This document shows, one piece after another, positions 1-10,144 of a DNA stretch of 64,000 nt (position 1 is its first letter; every line of letters begins with the position of its first letter). The stretch covers positions 37,904,677 through 37,968,676 of the forward strand of contig CM037787.1 in NCBI GenBank assembly GCA_021229015.1, given 5' to 3'. Source of the DNA: Solen grandis. Its lineage: Eukaryota > Mollusca > Bivalvia > Adapedonta > Solenidae. The position numbers and the translations under genes were made by a program. The notes under the pieces were generated by a model. The model was not told the DNA's origin. It saw nothing but the letters and a program-made list of their open reading frames with translations, and ran no database searches.

Positions 1-495
1 CAATAACCAGCCAGAATCTTCTTGATGCTCAAGGGGTTTTGCCCTTAAGTTAATGAAAATTGCAAAATTATTAGTGCCCATGCTCAAACACTGACAAACA
101 TTACCTGATCTTTGTAAAACTTGGTCACATTTTATACAGGCACCATATTTTGACAAAGTTTGATAACCATCCAGAAAGTTCTAGGCATTCCGTAGTAATG
201 GCCTTTGAGTTTATCATGTACTCAAAATCACACTATTTTTCAGCTGCAAAGGGATCACTTTTTCTGTCAGCGATAGTGGGGGTTACACTTTCTTGCCCAT
301 GCATTACTTCAACTTATGCATGGATTCACTCCAAATTTAGAACATGGATACCTTATGAAGTGTAGAAGTGCTATGCACAAGAACAATAACTCAGGCTTAT
401 CTGATTCTTGTATTATCCCCCTTAGTTGATTTTGTATGTTAAAGAAAAATGTTAACATTGACGTACAGTCATGGATGAATTTTGTTTACCTACAG
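1..495. other. Intronic or upstream sequence of FPGS, no exon seen
   Basis: AT-rich sequence ending in a splice acceptor (TTTACCTACAG, AG at 494-495) for the first recognisable FPGS exon. The N-terminal FPGS exons (start codon, mitochondrial leader, region before the P-loop) were not found here, so they should lie to the left of the window. The short open frames have no recognisable similarity. Confidence 0.6.
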
Positions 496-606
496 CAGAC
501 GGACATGGACAGGCTGAACGTGATCCATGTGAGTGGTACAAAGGGTAAGGGGCGCTTACTGTGAGAGTATCCTCCGTCACCATGGTTACAAGACTGGCTT
601 CTTCAG
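496..606 (+). CDS. FPGS: Folylpolyglutamate synthase, P-loop exon, frame broken by a small deletion
   Basis: FPGS adds glutamates to folates in cytosol and mitochondria, using ATP, so that folates stay in the cell; it is a Mur-ligase-fold enzyme. This exon reads QTDMDRLNVIHVSGTKGKG, the conserved stretch leading into the ATP-binding P-loop. From base 554 it continues in another frame as AYCESILRHHGYKTGFF, matching the helix after the P-loop. FPGS proteins normally read GTKGKGSTCA here. The serine and threonine codons and two bases of the cysteine codon are missing, so about 8 bases are lost around 552-553 and translation would stop at a TGA at 559-561. The acceptor (CCTACAG) and donor (GTGATT at 607) are otherwise normal. 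An assembly error or a real null or pseudogene allele would both explain this. The other FPGS exons are intact. Confidence 0.9.
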
Positions 607-1471
607 GTGATTGGTGTTGCCTAGTAACAATATTCTGAATGCGCCAAACTGTAAGCTTAAGACACTTCAAATGCAGAAATCTTGGAATCTCTTAAACCAA
701 CAATTCACATTCAAATATCACTCCCTAACAAAAGAGTACACTGATCTCCTTATATTGCATATATACACTTTAAGCTTAAGACACTTCGTAGAAATCTTGG
801 AATTTTACAAGCTTGAAGCACTTTGTAGAAATCTTGCAATCATATAGTCTGACATCTCACATTCATATATCTTCTATAACTCTTCTTACAAAAGGGTGCA
901 CACATCTCAGGAATTGTATCTATACACTCGTTTGAGACACTTAGCCACTTAAGACTGACAACTTCACTCCACTAACAAAATAGTGCACACTTCTCTTTAA
1001 TTCCATATTGCATACTTTTTAGTAAACCTATGCACTGCCTGGTATTTTCTGGCACTTATAAATTCCCCTTTTGTTTGATGCCAAAATGGTCCTTCTGGCC
1101 CCTGATGGTTTTTCTTGGTTTCCATGGACAACTGTCTGGATAGCAGATTTGATTTGAATCTTTTGGAACTTTTAGTAACTAGCTATTCTTATTGATTTAA
1201 TACTTAAGTTAACTAGGGTCTTCAGGGGCGCTAAACAAACAAGCTAGATAACTCTTGACCAAATGTAATGCACATTATAGCCCTTTTTGGACTAAGAAAT
1301 TTTGGTTAAGATTTTGTATGCAACATACTATCATGCTTATATTTTAGCAATCACTTAACAGTTTTGACATGGAACTTCAAATAGGTGTTCAAGGGCATCA
1401 TATCATCAAGCTAGATAACTCTTGACTCAATTTTTTGTAAATAATGGCCACTTTTGAACTTTGAAATTTTG

Positions 1472-1731
1472 ACTTGACTTGACTATTTGAGTTTACCGTC
1501 ACTTCGAAAATATTTCAGTCATATAGCGACGTCCTGCTAATTACAGGTGCAGGAAGGCCCCAAATGCACGGCGGCATCCGGGTAGAACCACCGACCTACC
1601 GCAAGCCAGCTGGAAGGCTTCCTCACATGAAAATCCGAATGACCCTGCCGGGATTTGAACCCACGCGGTGAGGGAGGGGCTGAGTGAGTGTTGAAGTCAG
1701 CAACTTTACCCTCTCAGCCACGGAGGCCCCC
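1472..1731 (-). mobile_element. tRNA-derived SINE with 10-bp target-site duplication
   Basis: On the minus strand the element starts with a tRNA-like head (GGGGGCCTCCGTGGCTGAGAG), followed by a B-box-like GGGTTCAAATCCC. It then carries a core containing AAGCCAGCTGGAAGG in plus orientation, shared with the copies near 8.1, 11.04 and 29.6 kb. It is flanked by TGAAATTTTG at 1462-1471 and again at 1732-1741, consistent with target-primed insertion into an older dispersed repeat. Non-autonomous; it would need LINE machinery supplied elsewhere. Confidence 0.8.
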
Positions 1732-2215
1732 TGAAATTTTGGTAAAGTTTTTGCACGCAATTAAATTTGCATGCAATATACTAGGATGCATACATCCTTA
1801 TAACTTAATATGTTTATTGATTTAATACTTTTCTAAGGCCTTCATGGGTATTAAGCAAATAGTAAGATAATTTTTTATCAAAGTATATACAAATTATGGC
1901 CCTTTTTTGACTTACACAACTTATGCTAACAAATGTTGGAATATTCAAGTGTGCTGTTTTAAACAGCTCTTGTTAATAAATAGTGATATGTCTAATTAAA
2001 CCTTTTCTTTTTTTTTTTTTTTTTTTTTAAATAAGTTAATTATCTCATGTTTATCATGAAATAACGTCCCCTTTCTAAGTCATTCTGTCTGGTGATAGAC
2101 CAAACATTGTCTATTACTATTGTCTTCACAAAATGTAGGAATCCAGGCATTATAAGTTAACTGATCGCTGATCTAAGTCATCAGTTAAAATTACTTAAAA
2201 CATCTGGGTTTTTTT

Positions 2216-2720
2216 AGCTCACCTGAGCATATGTGCTCAGGATGAGCTGTTAGGATTGTCTGGCATGCGCTCGTTGTCCACAATTAGTTTATCTTCATTT
2301 TTTAAGCTATTATCTTAAAACTCTATAACAGTGTTTATGACCATAATCTCTTGGTCAAATTTGATAATGGTATCGGCCAAAAAGGTCACGAGTTATGCCC
2401 CTTTTAATATAAAAGCAGAATTGTTCTTTGTATACACTCTAGCATCTGTTTTTCTTAAGCAATCATCATTTAACTTATACACAATGATATATGGCAACAA
2501 CATCTTGGTGAAGTATAATTATGGCTGATATTTGACTGATTTTAGGCCCTTGAGATATCAGAACATCATACAAATTTGCTATTTCTTTATTTCTTTATTA
2601 GTGAAAGCAATATTTCTCAGGTTAGTGACTTCAGGGCCATTTTGGCCCTTTTGTTTAGCAATATTCAAAATTTTGAAGGTTCCAAATTCATCTTGACCCT
2701 AGGCTTTAATATCATATTTT
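2216..2720. repeat. AGCTCACC interspersed repeat, copy in FPGS intron
   Basis: It begins with AGCTCACCTGAGCATATGTG followed by CTCAGG, an imperfect palindrome at the repeat edge. The body has the phrases 'agttatgccc' and 'ggcccttgagat' seen again in the copy at 4144-5010. Repeats of this look are abundant in bivalve genomes. There is no coding capacity. Confidence 0.6.
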
Positions 2721-2901
2721 GGGGAAAATATCACCTTTTTTTCATTGGGGGAAAGAATTTGGGAGTAAGATGCAAATTTGGGGAAAAATGCATTAAATTA
2801 AAATATTTTTTCAGAGTGGAATGCACCTCTTTGTTTTCATTTCATTGTGTAGAGGGGGTGTTTTCATCACCTTCAGTGATGACTTGTATTTTTATTAACA
2901 G

Positions 2902-3016
2902 CTCGCCCCATCTTGTTGAAGTTAGAGAGAGACTCCGTGTAAACGGTTCACCAGTGGACAGAGAAAAGTTCACAAAATATTTCTGGGATGTTTACAACAA
3001 ACTGGATCAGACAAAG
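2902..3016 (+). CDS. FPGS: Folylpolyglutamate synthase exon, SSPHLVEVRERL region
   Basis: The exon completes the serine codon split by the previous intron and reads SSPHLVEVRERLRVNG, then an FTKYFWDVYNKLDQTK stretch. Both match the vertebrate and yeast FPGS substrate-proximal segment ('SSPHL' follows the P-loop helix). The donor is GTATAG at 3017 and the exon ends in phase 0. The reading frame is intact, and the exon agrees with FPGS in order and spacing with its neighbours. Confidence 0.93.
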
Positions 3017-3072
3017 GTATAGCCAGCAGCAGCATGTGATTCAAACATCAAATTATTTTAACCAGTAGGGTG

Positions 3073-3440
3073 ATTTTAACCCTTTATAGATGTGTTTTGA
3101 CATCTTGGCAAGCAGAGCACAACCAGAGCTGTCAGATCAGGTTTTCCTCTGGCCATACAATATTGAAACTCAGATTCAACACAGTCCTTATAGAAAAGGC
3201 AAGGAAAAATTTATAGTTTCATATACAGTAAAACCTGTATCAAGGGTAACCTCTGAATAAAGACCACCTGACAAAAACGGTCACAGCTGATTCCGCCCGA
3301 CTGTTTATGTTCTAAAATTTACTATGAATAACAGGCACCTGCTTACAGCAGTCAGTAGAATCGTGTCTCAAGTACGCAATATTCCTGTGAAAAGTAGTCG
3401 CTAGGCAACCCTGACCCCTTGTGATCTCGTCTAGCTTGTC
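3073..3440. repeat. Degenerate MITE fragments in FPGS intron
   Basis: 3073-3230 matches the CCCTTTA/GATCAGG family seen better preserved at 13128-13346 (shared 'agcagagcac..ctgtcagatcagg', 'acaatattg', 'acagtc'). 3225-3440 begins ACAGTAAAACCTGTATCAAG, a typical terminal sequence of another dispersed DNA element. Neither carries an open frame. Confidence 0.5.
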
Positions 3441-3675
3441 ATCTAGCAACCAGGTGACACCTACTTACACAGGGAATGGGGTATAATAATCATAGTGCTC
3501 AGATCTTAGTGTTCAATCTTCCTAGTTGTTTAACATTTTTCCGTCTGTATCATATCTTTTTCATTTTGTTAAAATTAAATTCCATTGCACTAAAACAAAA
3601 GTGCAAATATTACACGCTTTTTACTTCAGACTTGGAAATCTTTCAGCTCTCTTTTGACATAATTTTTCATAACAG

Positions 3676-3815
3676 GATGAAAATAACGGGTTGATGCCGA
3701 CTTATTTTGGTTTCCTGACGGTCATGTCCCTACACATGTTTCTCCAGGAACAAGTCGACGTGGCGATTATGGAAGTTGGCATCGGTGGGCAGTACGACTG
3801 TACTAACGTCATTAA
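3676..3815 (+). CDS. FPGS: Folylpolyglutamate synthase exon with EVGIGG motif
   Basis: Acceptor TTTTCATAACAG, phase 0. The translation includes MPTYFGFLTVMSLHMFLQE and then VDVAIMEVGIGGQYDCTNVI. The EVGIGG(R/A)YD.TN motif is a signature of folylpolyglutamate/dihydrofolate synthases; its glutamate takes part in metal/ATP binding. The donor GTATGT starts at 3816 and splits a lysine codon after two bases. The frame is intact. Confidence 0.94.
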
Positions 3816-3917
3816 GTATGTTTTGGCTTATATTTCTTACTTTCAACTCCCTAATGTTTTGGTGTCATAAAAAATTAATGTCTGATTTCTTTTTGTAATT
3901 TTATTTTTTGTGAGGGG

Positions 3918-4100
3918 TGGGGAGAGCTGTGGTCCAATGGAAGAACACACACTTTGGGATTGAGAAGTCCTGGGTTCGAGTCCTCTCAAGAACACTGCTA
4001 ATTTCCTTGAACAAGATTTGTTTATCATTATCAGACCACCAAGTAGAAACAGGAACAGTAACTCTTCCAAATATTTTGTATATTTATGGCCCCTTATAGA
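3918..4100 (+). mobile_element. tRNA-derived SINE fragment
   Basis: 3921-3990 has an A-box-like TGTGGTCCAATGGAAGA and a B-box-like GGGTTCGAGTCC, typical of a tRNA head. No matching 3' acceptor strand closes the cloverleaf, so this is a SINE head rather than a tRNA gene. It is followed by a short repeat phrase (CAGACCACC..GTAGAAACAGG) that recurs at 4660-4690. Confidence 0.55.
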
Positions 4101-4143
4101 CTCAGAAAATATATTTTAAACTTTTGTTTAACATTGCTATTTT

Positions 4144-5010
4144 TAGCTCACCTGAGCACATGTGCTCAGGATGAGCAATAAGGATCATTGGATGTTCATC
4201 GTCTGTTGTCAGCAATTAGTTTGTTTACACTCTATCCGATTATGGCTGATATTGGCCAATTAGGTCAGTTATGCCCCGTTTAATTTAAATTTATTTTAAA
4301 TTATTTAATTATTAGGTGAGGAGTTATGGGCCTTGAATTATAAAAAATGCCATATTTTTACATTGTTTTCTCTAGCATCTGCAATTATTAAGCAATAATC
4401 ATTTTACTTATGCAACAGTATCTCAATGAGTTTGATTATACTAATATTTGACTGATAGTTCTACATTTTAGGCCCTTGAAATACAAACATCACTCATATT
4501 TGCCATTTTTACACTCTTACATCCTCTTACATCTACATTTCTTTAAAAGTGACGACAATGTTTCGCAGATGAGCAATTTCAGTTCCATCTTGGCCCTCTT
4601 GTCTTCATTTTTACTCAATGGATGTTCCTCAAACTTCACACATGTGTTTATCATCATCAGACCAACCAGTAGAAACAGGAAAAGTAACTCTTCCAAATAT
4701 TTTTGGAAACCTTTATGGCCCTTCCAAACATTTATGGCCCTTTTTGGACTTAGAAAAATGTTATTAACATTGCAATTATCTCCAATTTCTTTCCATGGAT
4801 GTCCCTTATAATTCACACATGGACTTGCATACCTGACTTGATGTATCTTTTTGTACTAACTCAATTTTTCACTAGACTCTGAGATATTGCTTCAAAACTT
4901 GGAATACATTTTAATTGCTCTTGTGTAATTTTTGATTAAACAGAGGTTATTAGTTTGCCTTTAAATTTTTAAAACCTTGACTAGGCAAGGGCAGCTCTTG
5001 TTATTTCTTA
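4144..5010. repeat. AGCTCACC interspersed repeat, second copy
   Basis: It starts AGCTCACCTGAGCACATGTG like the copy at 2216 and runs through similar 'ttatgccc', 'ggcccttgaaata' and 'agcaataatcatt' phrases to 'gactaggcaagggcagctcttg'. It lies in the intron between the EVGIGG and HPVVCG exons of FPGS. The open frames at 4476-4816 on both strands fall inside it and are not genes. Confidence 0.6.
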
Positions 5011-5955
5011 TTTTCAGTCATTACAACTGACTGAAGTACATAGTGACAATGCATGAGGATCCATTGACTTTCTCATTCTATTGATAGGAATTCCGAATTC
5101 TGTTTCATAAGTCATTTCGTAAGTGGGCTTTATGTGGCACTTGTTCTGCACAATATTGTGGACATATTTATAATTCAATTTGTTTTGTAATCAGATGTCT
5201 CCAATACTGCTATTTCATTTTGTCACTTCATGATTTGATGAAAATTGTGAGCATTGAGCATGAAATGACATCTCAGAAACAGCAGTAAACAAGGAAATGC
5301 ACCTTTCCTGCTAAAATCTTGTCTTTTCTATACATGGCTAGGTCTACTGCTTACAATAGTATCAAAATCAAAATTGTGTGTTCTTTTGTGTAAACCAGGT
5401 CAACCATTGACTCCCCATTATCCCATTGTAGCTATTGGATAGACTGTAAAGTAATTTAATTGCCGTAGAAAGGTCCATTTACTCACAGCCAATAAATGAT
5501 GAGAAATGGAATGTATCGGATTATGGTTTTTCGATGATTTAATGTATCTGTCAAGTGAATACAAATAATTTTGCTTTTCATGCATCTTTGATTGTCATTT
5601 GTTTTAACATGGAATACAAAATTTGTGATTGGCTTAATTAATGAAAATTGTTTATATTCTTAAGCTTAAATGGCAACCATGACTAAATGGTGTAGCAAAA
5701 GAAAAACTTGTATAAACCCATGAAAGACCTGGCCACCTCATTAATATTCATAAGTGTAAAACCAATGGAAAGCTGTATATGACACAAATAAACAAGATGT
5801 ACATGGCCTTTCATTTCAATAGATTCTTTTATCAAGTAACCTTTGGCAAACAAAGATACACTGATTTTGTCATAATTTGAATTTATTAAATTGTCAACAG
5901 TAAATAAAAGAGTTGAAATATGTGTTTTACATGCGTTTGTTGACTTTGTTTCCAG
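5011..5955 (+). other. FPGS intron remainder, nothing recognised
   Basis: AT-rich sequence between the repeat and the acceptor TTTGTTTCCAG (AG at 5954-5955). The minus-strand open frame at 5683-6057 is the shadow of the following exon plus intron. Confidence 0.6.
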
Positions 5956-6058
5956 ACATCCTGTGGTGTGTGGAGTGACCTCCCTTGGTCTGGACCACAC
6001 CTCCATACTGGGCAAAACAAAGGACAAAATAGCCTGGCATAAGGCTGGCATCTTCAAG
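5956..6058 (+). CDS. FPGS: Folylpolyglutamate synthase exon with LDHTSILG and KAGIFK
   Basis: It begins by completing the split lysine codon, then reads [19 protein letters not shown] and [11 protein letters not shown]. The LDHT histidine and the lysine of KAGI are hallmark active-site residues; in bacterial family members this lysine is carbamylated. The donor GTGGGT follows directly at 6059. The frame is intact and ends in phase 0. Confidence 0.95.
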
Positions 6059-6084
6059 GTGGGTCATTAATGTAAACAACCAGT

Positions 6085-6320
6085 GTTCTGCCCATATTTT
6101 CAAGAGGTTGTAAGTTTGATCCCTGGCTACAACATGCCAAAGTTGCTAAAAATGGTACTGGCAGTGTTCTGCCCAGACTTTAAAAAACCATGGGCCACTT
6201 GGCTTATTAAGCTCAAAAATGGTGGGCCGTTTTTAAATTTGATGTGTCATTCCAGACACTTTGTTGGTACGAAAATGGTGATTTGCCTCAGATTAAATTA
6301 ATGATTTCCCAGTACACAGT
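6085..6320 (+). repeat. SINE-like fragment
   Basis: It contains a T-arm-like GTTTGATCCCTGGCTAC followed by 'aacatgccaaagttgctaaaaatggta'. This phrase recurs near 37835-37880 ('ctccaaccctgacataccaaagttgttaaaatggta'), indicating a dispersed family. The rest of the intron to 6791 has no recognised content. Confidence 0.4.
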
Positions 6321-6791
6321 GTCATTAAAAGGAATGAGAAAAAGATGAGCAATGGGCTCCAATAATTCAATGATATGGCCTTCATTATAAGACTGGCACA
6401 AATAAACATACAAAAATTGTTTGCATTTCATTTGCTTTCGCTGGTTTATTATCATGACATTGTCTTTAATGTTGGTGGGGTGATTTACTTTAGACATTCT
6501 TTTTGCCAATTATATTTACTCTTCAATCGAATTAAGAAATCCTCTGATGATATTTCTTTGCAAAGGATTTATTGTCATATTAAATTGATATCTTTCTAGT
6601 CATTTCAGTACTGTTAACTGCAGTAAAATGTGTGGCAAGATGTTAACTGTTAACATGACCCTTTTTCTGTCCTTCACATTTGAACTGTCACACTTTTTCT
6701 GTTATACTAAAGTAAATGATGTTTTTAGCATGCAGAATATTAAATCATTTATTTGAAATATATAAATATGGTTTTCTTACCTGTATATCAG

Positions 6792-6869
6792 CCAGGTGTG
6801 CCAGCATTTACAGTTCCCCAGTGTCCAGAGGCCATGGAGGTTCTACAGCAGCGGGCCCAGGAAATAGGG
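6792..6869 (+). CDS. FPGS: Folylpolyglutamate synthase exon, GVPAFTV
   Basis: Acceptor CCTGTATATCAG, phase 0. It encodes PGVPAFTVPQCPEAMEVLQQ then RAQEIG, matching the FPGS segment that follows GIFK (G.PAFTV..P..A...L..RA). The donor GTGGGT at 6870 keeps the exon at 26 codons; an alternative GTACTA donor at 6875 would add five bases. A long GT-rich minisatellite starts only about 15 bases past this donor. Confidence 0.88.
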
Positions 6870-6874
6870 GTGGG

Positions 6875-7900
6875 TACTACATGTATATGTGGTGGTGGAT
6901 TATATGTTTGTAGTTTGTATGTGGTGGTGGATTATGTGTATTTGTATGTGGTGTGGATTTTATGTGTATTTGTATGTGTGGTGGATTATGTGTAGTTTTA
7001 TGTGGTGGGTTATATGTTTTGTATGTGTGGTGGATTAATGTGTATTTGTTTGGTGGTGATTTTATTGTGTAGTTTGTATTGGTGGTGGATTATATGTGTG
7101 TAGTTTGTATGTGTGGTGGATTATGTGTTATTGTATGTGGTGGTGGATTATGTGTGTAGTTGTATGTGTGGTGGATTTATGTGTTAGTTTGTATGTGGTG
7201 GTGGATTATATTTATAGTTGTAGTGGTGGTGGATTATATGTGTATATTTGTATGTGGTGTGGATTATGTGTAGTTTGTATGTGGTGGTGGATTATATGTG
7301 TAGTTTGTATGTGGTGATTATATGTGTATAGTTGTATGTGGTGGTGGATTATATGTGTTAGTTGTATTGGGTGGATTTATGTGTTAGTTGTATTGGTGGG
7401 ATTATATTGTGTATATGTGTGGTGGATATGTGTATAGTTTTATGTAGATTATATGTGTAGTTATGGTGTGATATATGTGTTGTGTATGTGTGGTGATTAT
7501 ATGTGTATGTTTGTATGTGTGGTGGATTATATGTGTATGTGTATATGTGATGTGTTGTGGTGGATTATGTGTATAGTTTGTATGGTGTTATGTGTATGTG
7601 TATGTGGTGATTATAGTGATTGTGTATGTATGTGTTATATTGTTTGTTGGTGTATGTATATTGTATATGTAAGTGTTGTTAGTTCCATGTTGTATATGTG
7701 TGATGTGAATTATATGTGGATCATGTATAGTATTAATTAATGTGGACTGTGTATGTGTATGTAATTATATGTGGATCATGTATATGTTTGATGGTGAATT
7801 ATATGTGGATCCATGTGTATAGTGTGTGAATTATATGTGGGTCCATGTGTATATGTGTGTGATGGTGAATTAAAAGTGAATTTGTGTATGTGGTGATGAA
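6875..7900. repeat. Degenerate ~30-bp GT-rich minisatellite in FPGS intron
   Basis: About 1 kb built from imperfect units of the form TATGTGTAGTTTGTATGTGG followed by TGGTGGATTA. Units drift in length and lose bases toward the 3' end, where GAATTATATGTGGATCCATG variants dominate. The edge at 7905-7945 forms a short inverted repeat (TGTGGGTGTAT..ACACCCACA). The long 'open frames' here (6753-7740) are repeat translations (CMWWWIICV..) and not proteins. Confidence 0.9.
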
Positions 7901-8075
7901 TTGCTTATTTGTGGGTGTATACATATAACTACACCCACAGATACACAATCCACCAATAGTTTGTTGGTTCACTGTCTGGCTACCTCATACCCATTATTTA
8001 TAATGGTACTGCCATACATATTTACATTGCGCTTTGTGCTTTAAACATAAGGGTAATTCCACATGCCTCTTGCTT

Positions 8076-8215
8076 TCAGCATCACTCAAATTTTTCATGT
8101 GAGGAAGCCTTCCCGCTGGCTTTAATAGGTTGATAGTTCAACCCAGCTGTAATTAGCTGGACGTTCCTATATACAGCGACAGTTCACACCAAGACAACAG
8201 CAGTAGATATACACA
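8076..8215 (+). mobile_element. SINE fragment (core and tail)
   Basis: It matches the body of the SINE at 29611: TCATGTGAGGAAGCCTTCC, GCTGGCTTTAATAGGTTGAT, AATTAGCTGGACGTTCC and an ACAACAGCAG tail. The tRNA head is missing (5' truncated). Confidence 0.6.
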
Positions 8216-8431
8216 TGTAGTTGAATTCAACCTCGACATTATCCTACAGCTGCCCTTGGTCATTGATTGTCCTCACGTAAAAGAGCACATGAGTTTCTTT
8301 TCGATCTATTTGAATAAAGCTGACCTAGTCTTGAATGAAAAGTAATCCAAGAACAAACAGAAAGGATGGGGTTTAAATTGTCTCAGCTTAAACTGGAAAG
8401 GTCCATTACCATGTCTCATATTCTGTTACAG

Positions 8432-8564
8432 TGCCCACTGTCCTTGAGCCCAGACATGAATTGCTACGAGACTCCGCCCAGGTTGGGTATTCAGGGGTCT
8501 GTACAGTCGACAAACGCTTCTCTCGCCCTGCAACTCTGTCAGACCTGGATCAGCAGGCACAAAC
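8432..8564 (+). CDS. FPGS: Folylpolyglutamate synthase exon, NASLALQL
   Basis: Acceptor ATTCTGTTACAG. The translation reads CPLSLSPDMNCYE, then LGIQGSVQSTNASLALQLCQ and TWISRHK. The motif LG..G..Q..NA.LALQL is the conserved end of the FPGS central domain. The donor GTGAGC at 8565 splits a codon after one base. The frame is intact. Confidence 0.92.
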
Positions 8565-8945
8565 GTGAGCATCTCTACACATTACTCCTCCCCTAAAAAC
8601 AAGATATAGGAGATTTCTATGGGAATCAATAGGCTCATTATATATTGTTATTAAAAAAGAAACTTCTTTTCAGCTAGTGATATTGGAAATTTCATATTTC
8701 TTCTTCTCTGAAACAAATGGTAAGATTTAAATAAACTAGGACCTCAAGTCCCTTTACCATAATGTTACAGTATAGTGGGTCTGTTTATAAATGTGCCTCC
8801 CAAGTTTTAGGGCTAGTTTTCTCTTGTAATCTTGATACTGGCTGATGCTGTGGATGATGGACACAAGTCTTTAAGTGTCCTATATGGCCATATTTAAGTT
8901 GACGGTACCACGGTGAGTGAAACAGATGAATTGTGTATATTCCAG

Positions 8946-9059
8946 GTAAGCATGATGGAGAGGACGATAACCAACCATTACCTGCCCCTAAGACAGAAGG
9001 GTATGACACATCCCCACCTGTAGCTGCCCCTATCATGCTTACCCCGCCTTATCTTCAGG
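8946..9059 (+). CDS. FPGS: Folylpolyglutamate synthase, probable interdomain-linker exon
   Basis: The acceptor (ATTCCAG, ending 8945) and donor (GTAAGT at 9060) are strong, and the phase fits the preceding exon. The encoded peptide is acidic then Pro-rich (KHDGEDDNQPLPAPKTEGYD, ending MLTPPYLQ). This position in animal FPGS holds a poorly conserved linker just before the GL..TEWPGR.Q segment of the C-terminal domain, so identity rests on position, phase and splice sites. No later FPGS exon (WPGR.Q or LDGAH motifs) was found before the gap. Confidence 0.65.
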
Positions 9060-10144
9060 GTAAGTCTAATATTTTAAACTCTTGACAAACAAGTTCAGTA
9101 TATGTTAAGCAGTAGTTTGATTCCCTCTACATGGCATTGTTCCATACTGCAATCAAATAATAATTGTGTGATTTTTGTTTTGAAAACTGGTTGATTGTTG
9201 CCATAGTTCCCTTTGGCTATAGAGTGTTTTTGAAAACTGTTTGATTGTTGCTATAGTTACAGTGGTGCTAACGTATCAGTTGTCAAAAATAGCGTATATC
9301 GTTCGTATCGCATCGTATCGTAACGTATATATTACTCAATCGCATCGTAACGTATGGAATCGTATTCTATCGCATTTCGTTTAGGCATAATAAAGGGTTG
9401 TAAGGAACCATATCGTAAATCGCATAACGTATATCATATTGAACCACCCAGTGGTTTAGGACAGTTTAAGTTACGGGACACCATCGATATTTCAGAAATA
9501 ATTAATGTTCATGTCTTTAAATTTAATATTTGCTTAAGTTTATTAATGGTGGATCATTAAATCACATTATGCAGTACATTTTTTTCATATTTTACCAATT
9601 ACAATAGTTATATTTCTTTTACTTTATTATTTTATACATGTGTTATGGCCTACGTGACTTTCAGGAGCAGACGCCACGCGATGTTATATAATTTGATGCA
9701 CATGTGAAAAGTACTATATCAGAGACGTAAATACCTTTAATATAGCTTCGTGACTATATCAGTATTAAAGTGGAATAATTTTAAAATATGTGTAATCGAT
9801 ATGTTTGATCAATGTTTGCTTTATTAACCTGTCTAAAAACTTACAAATTAAAACTTACCTACTTATGCAAGATCGTCCGAAATGTTGCTTTCGTGTAATT
9901 ATTTATTTCCCGGGACATTTTTTACTGTTGTATTTACTCGAATGCCCATTTTTCTTTATTATTTAATGAATTCGTGAACAAAAGATAATTGTAATTTACG
10001 AATATAGTTTATTTATTTAATTATTTCCTATTTTATTTAGGTTTCTCTATCTCTCTTTCATTACGCACACGCGCGCGCGCACACACACTTCCAACAAAAT
10101 TGGATGAATGAGTGCAAATTATGTTTCTTTTTCCCCCCTTTTTA
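9060..10144. other. Sequence between FPGS linker exon and tandem repeat, no exon found
   Basis: It includes a local duplication of GAAAACTG(G/T)TTGATTGTTGC at about 9182 and 9232. There is a CGTATCG-rich stretch (listed separately) and an alternating CG/CA microsatellite at 10064-10089. I searched by eye for the missing FPGS C-terminal motifs and saw none. Confidence 0.6.
9256..9440. repeat. Degenerate CGTATCG / AACGTAT short tandem cluster
   Basis: A CpG-containing heptamer-like word (CGTATCG, CGCATCG, AACGTAT) recurs about a dozen times between 9266 and 9440, in otherwise CpG-poor DNA. The left edge CAGTGGTGCTAACGTATCAG looks like a hAT-type transposon end, but no matching far end was confirmed. 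Confidence 0.6.

Larger units (their letters stand above)
607..2901 (+). other. FPGS intron after the P-loop exon
   Basis: A 2.3-kb intron bounded by the donor at 607 and the acceptor TTTTTATTAACAG ending at 2901. It holds degenerate copies of the 'AAATTTTGGTTAAAGTTTTG' repeat (about 1240-1470 and 1735-1900), a SINE, a poly-T run at 2010-2028 and an AGCTCACC repeat. No exon was recognised within it. Confidence 0.75.

Noticed and set aside
3921..3995. Possible tRNA genes here and at 29611, 30460, 48450, 59000 and 61790
   Set aside because: A- and B-box regions are present but acceptor stems do not close and SINE bodies follow; these are SINE heads.
6753..7740. Several 73-95-codon plus-strand frames rich in C, M, V and W
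   Set aside because: They are translations of the GT-rich minisatellite; the composition follows the repeat and frames are broken irregularly.
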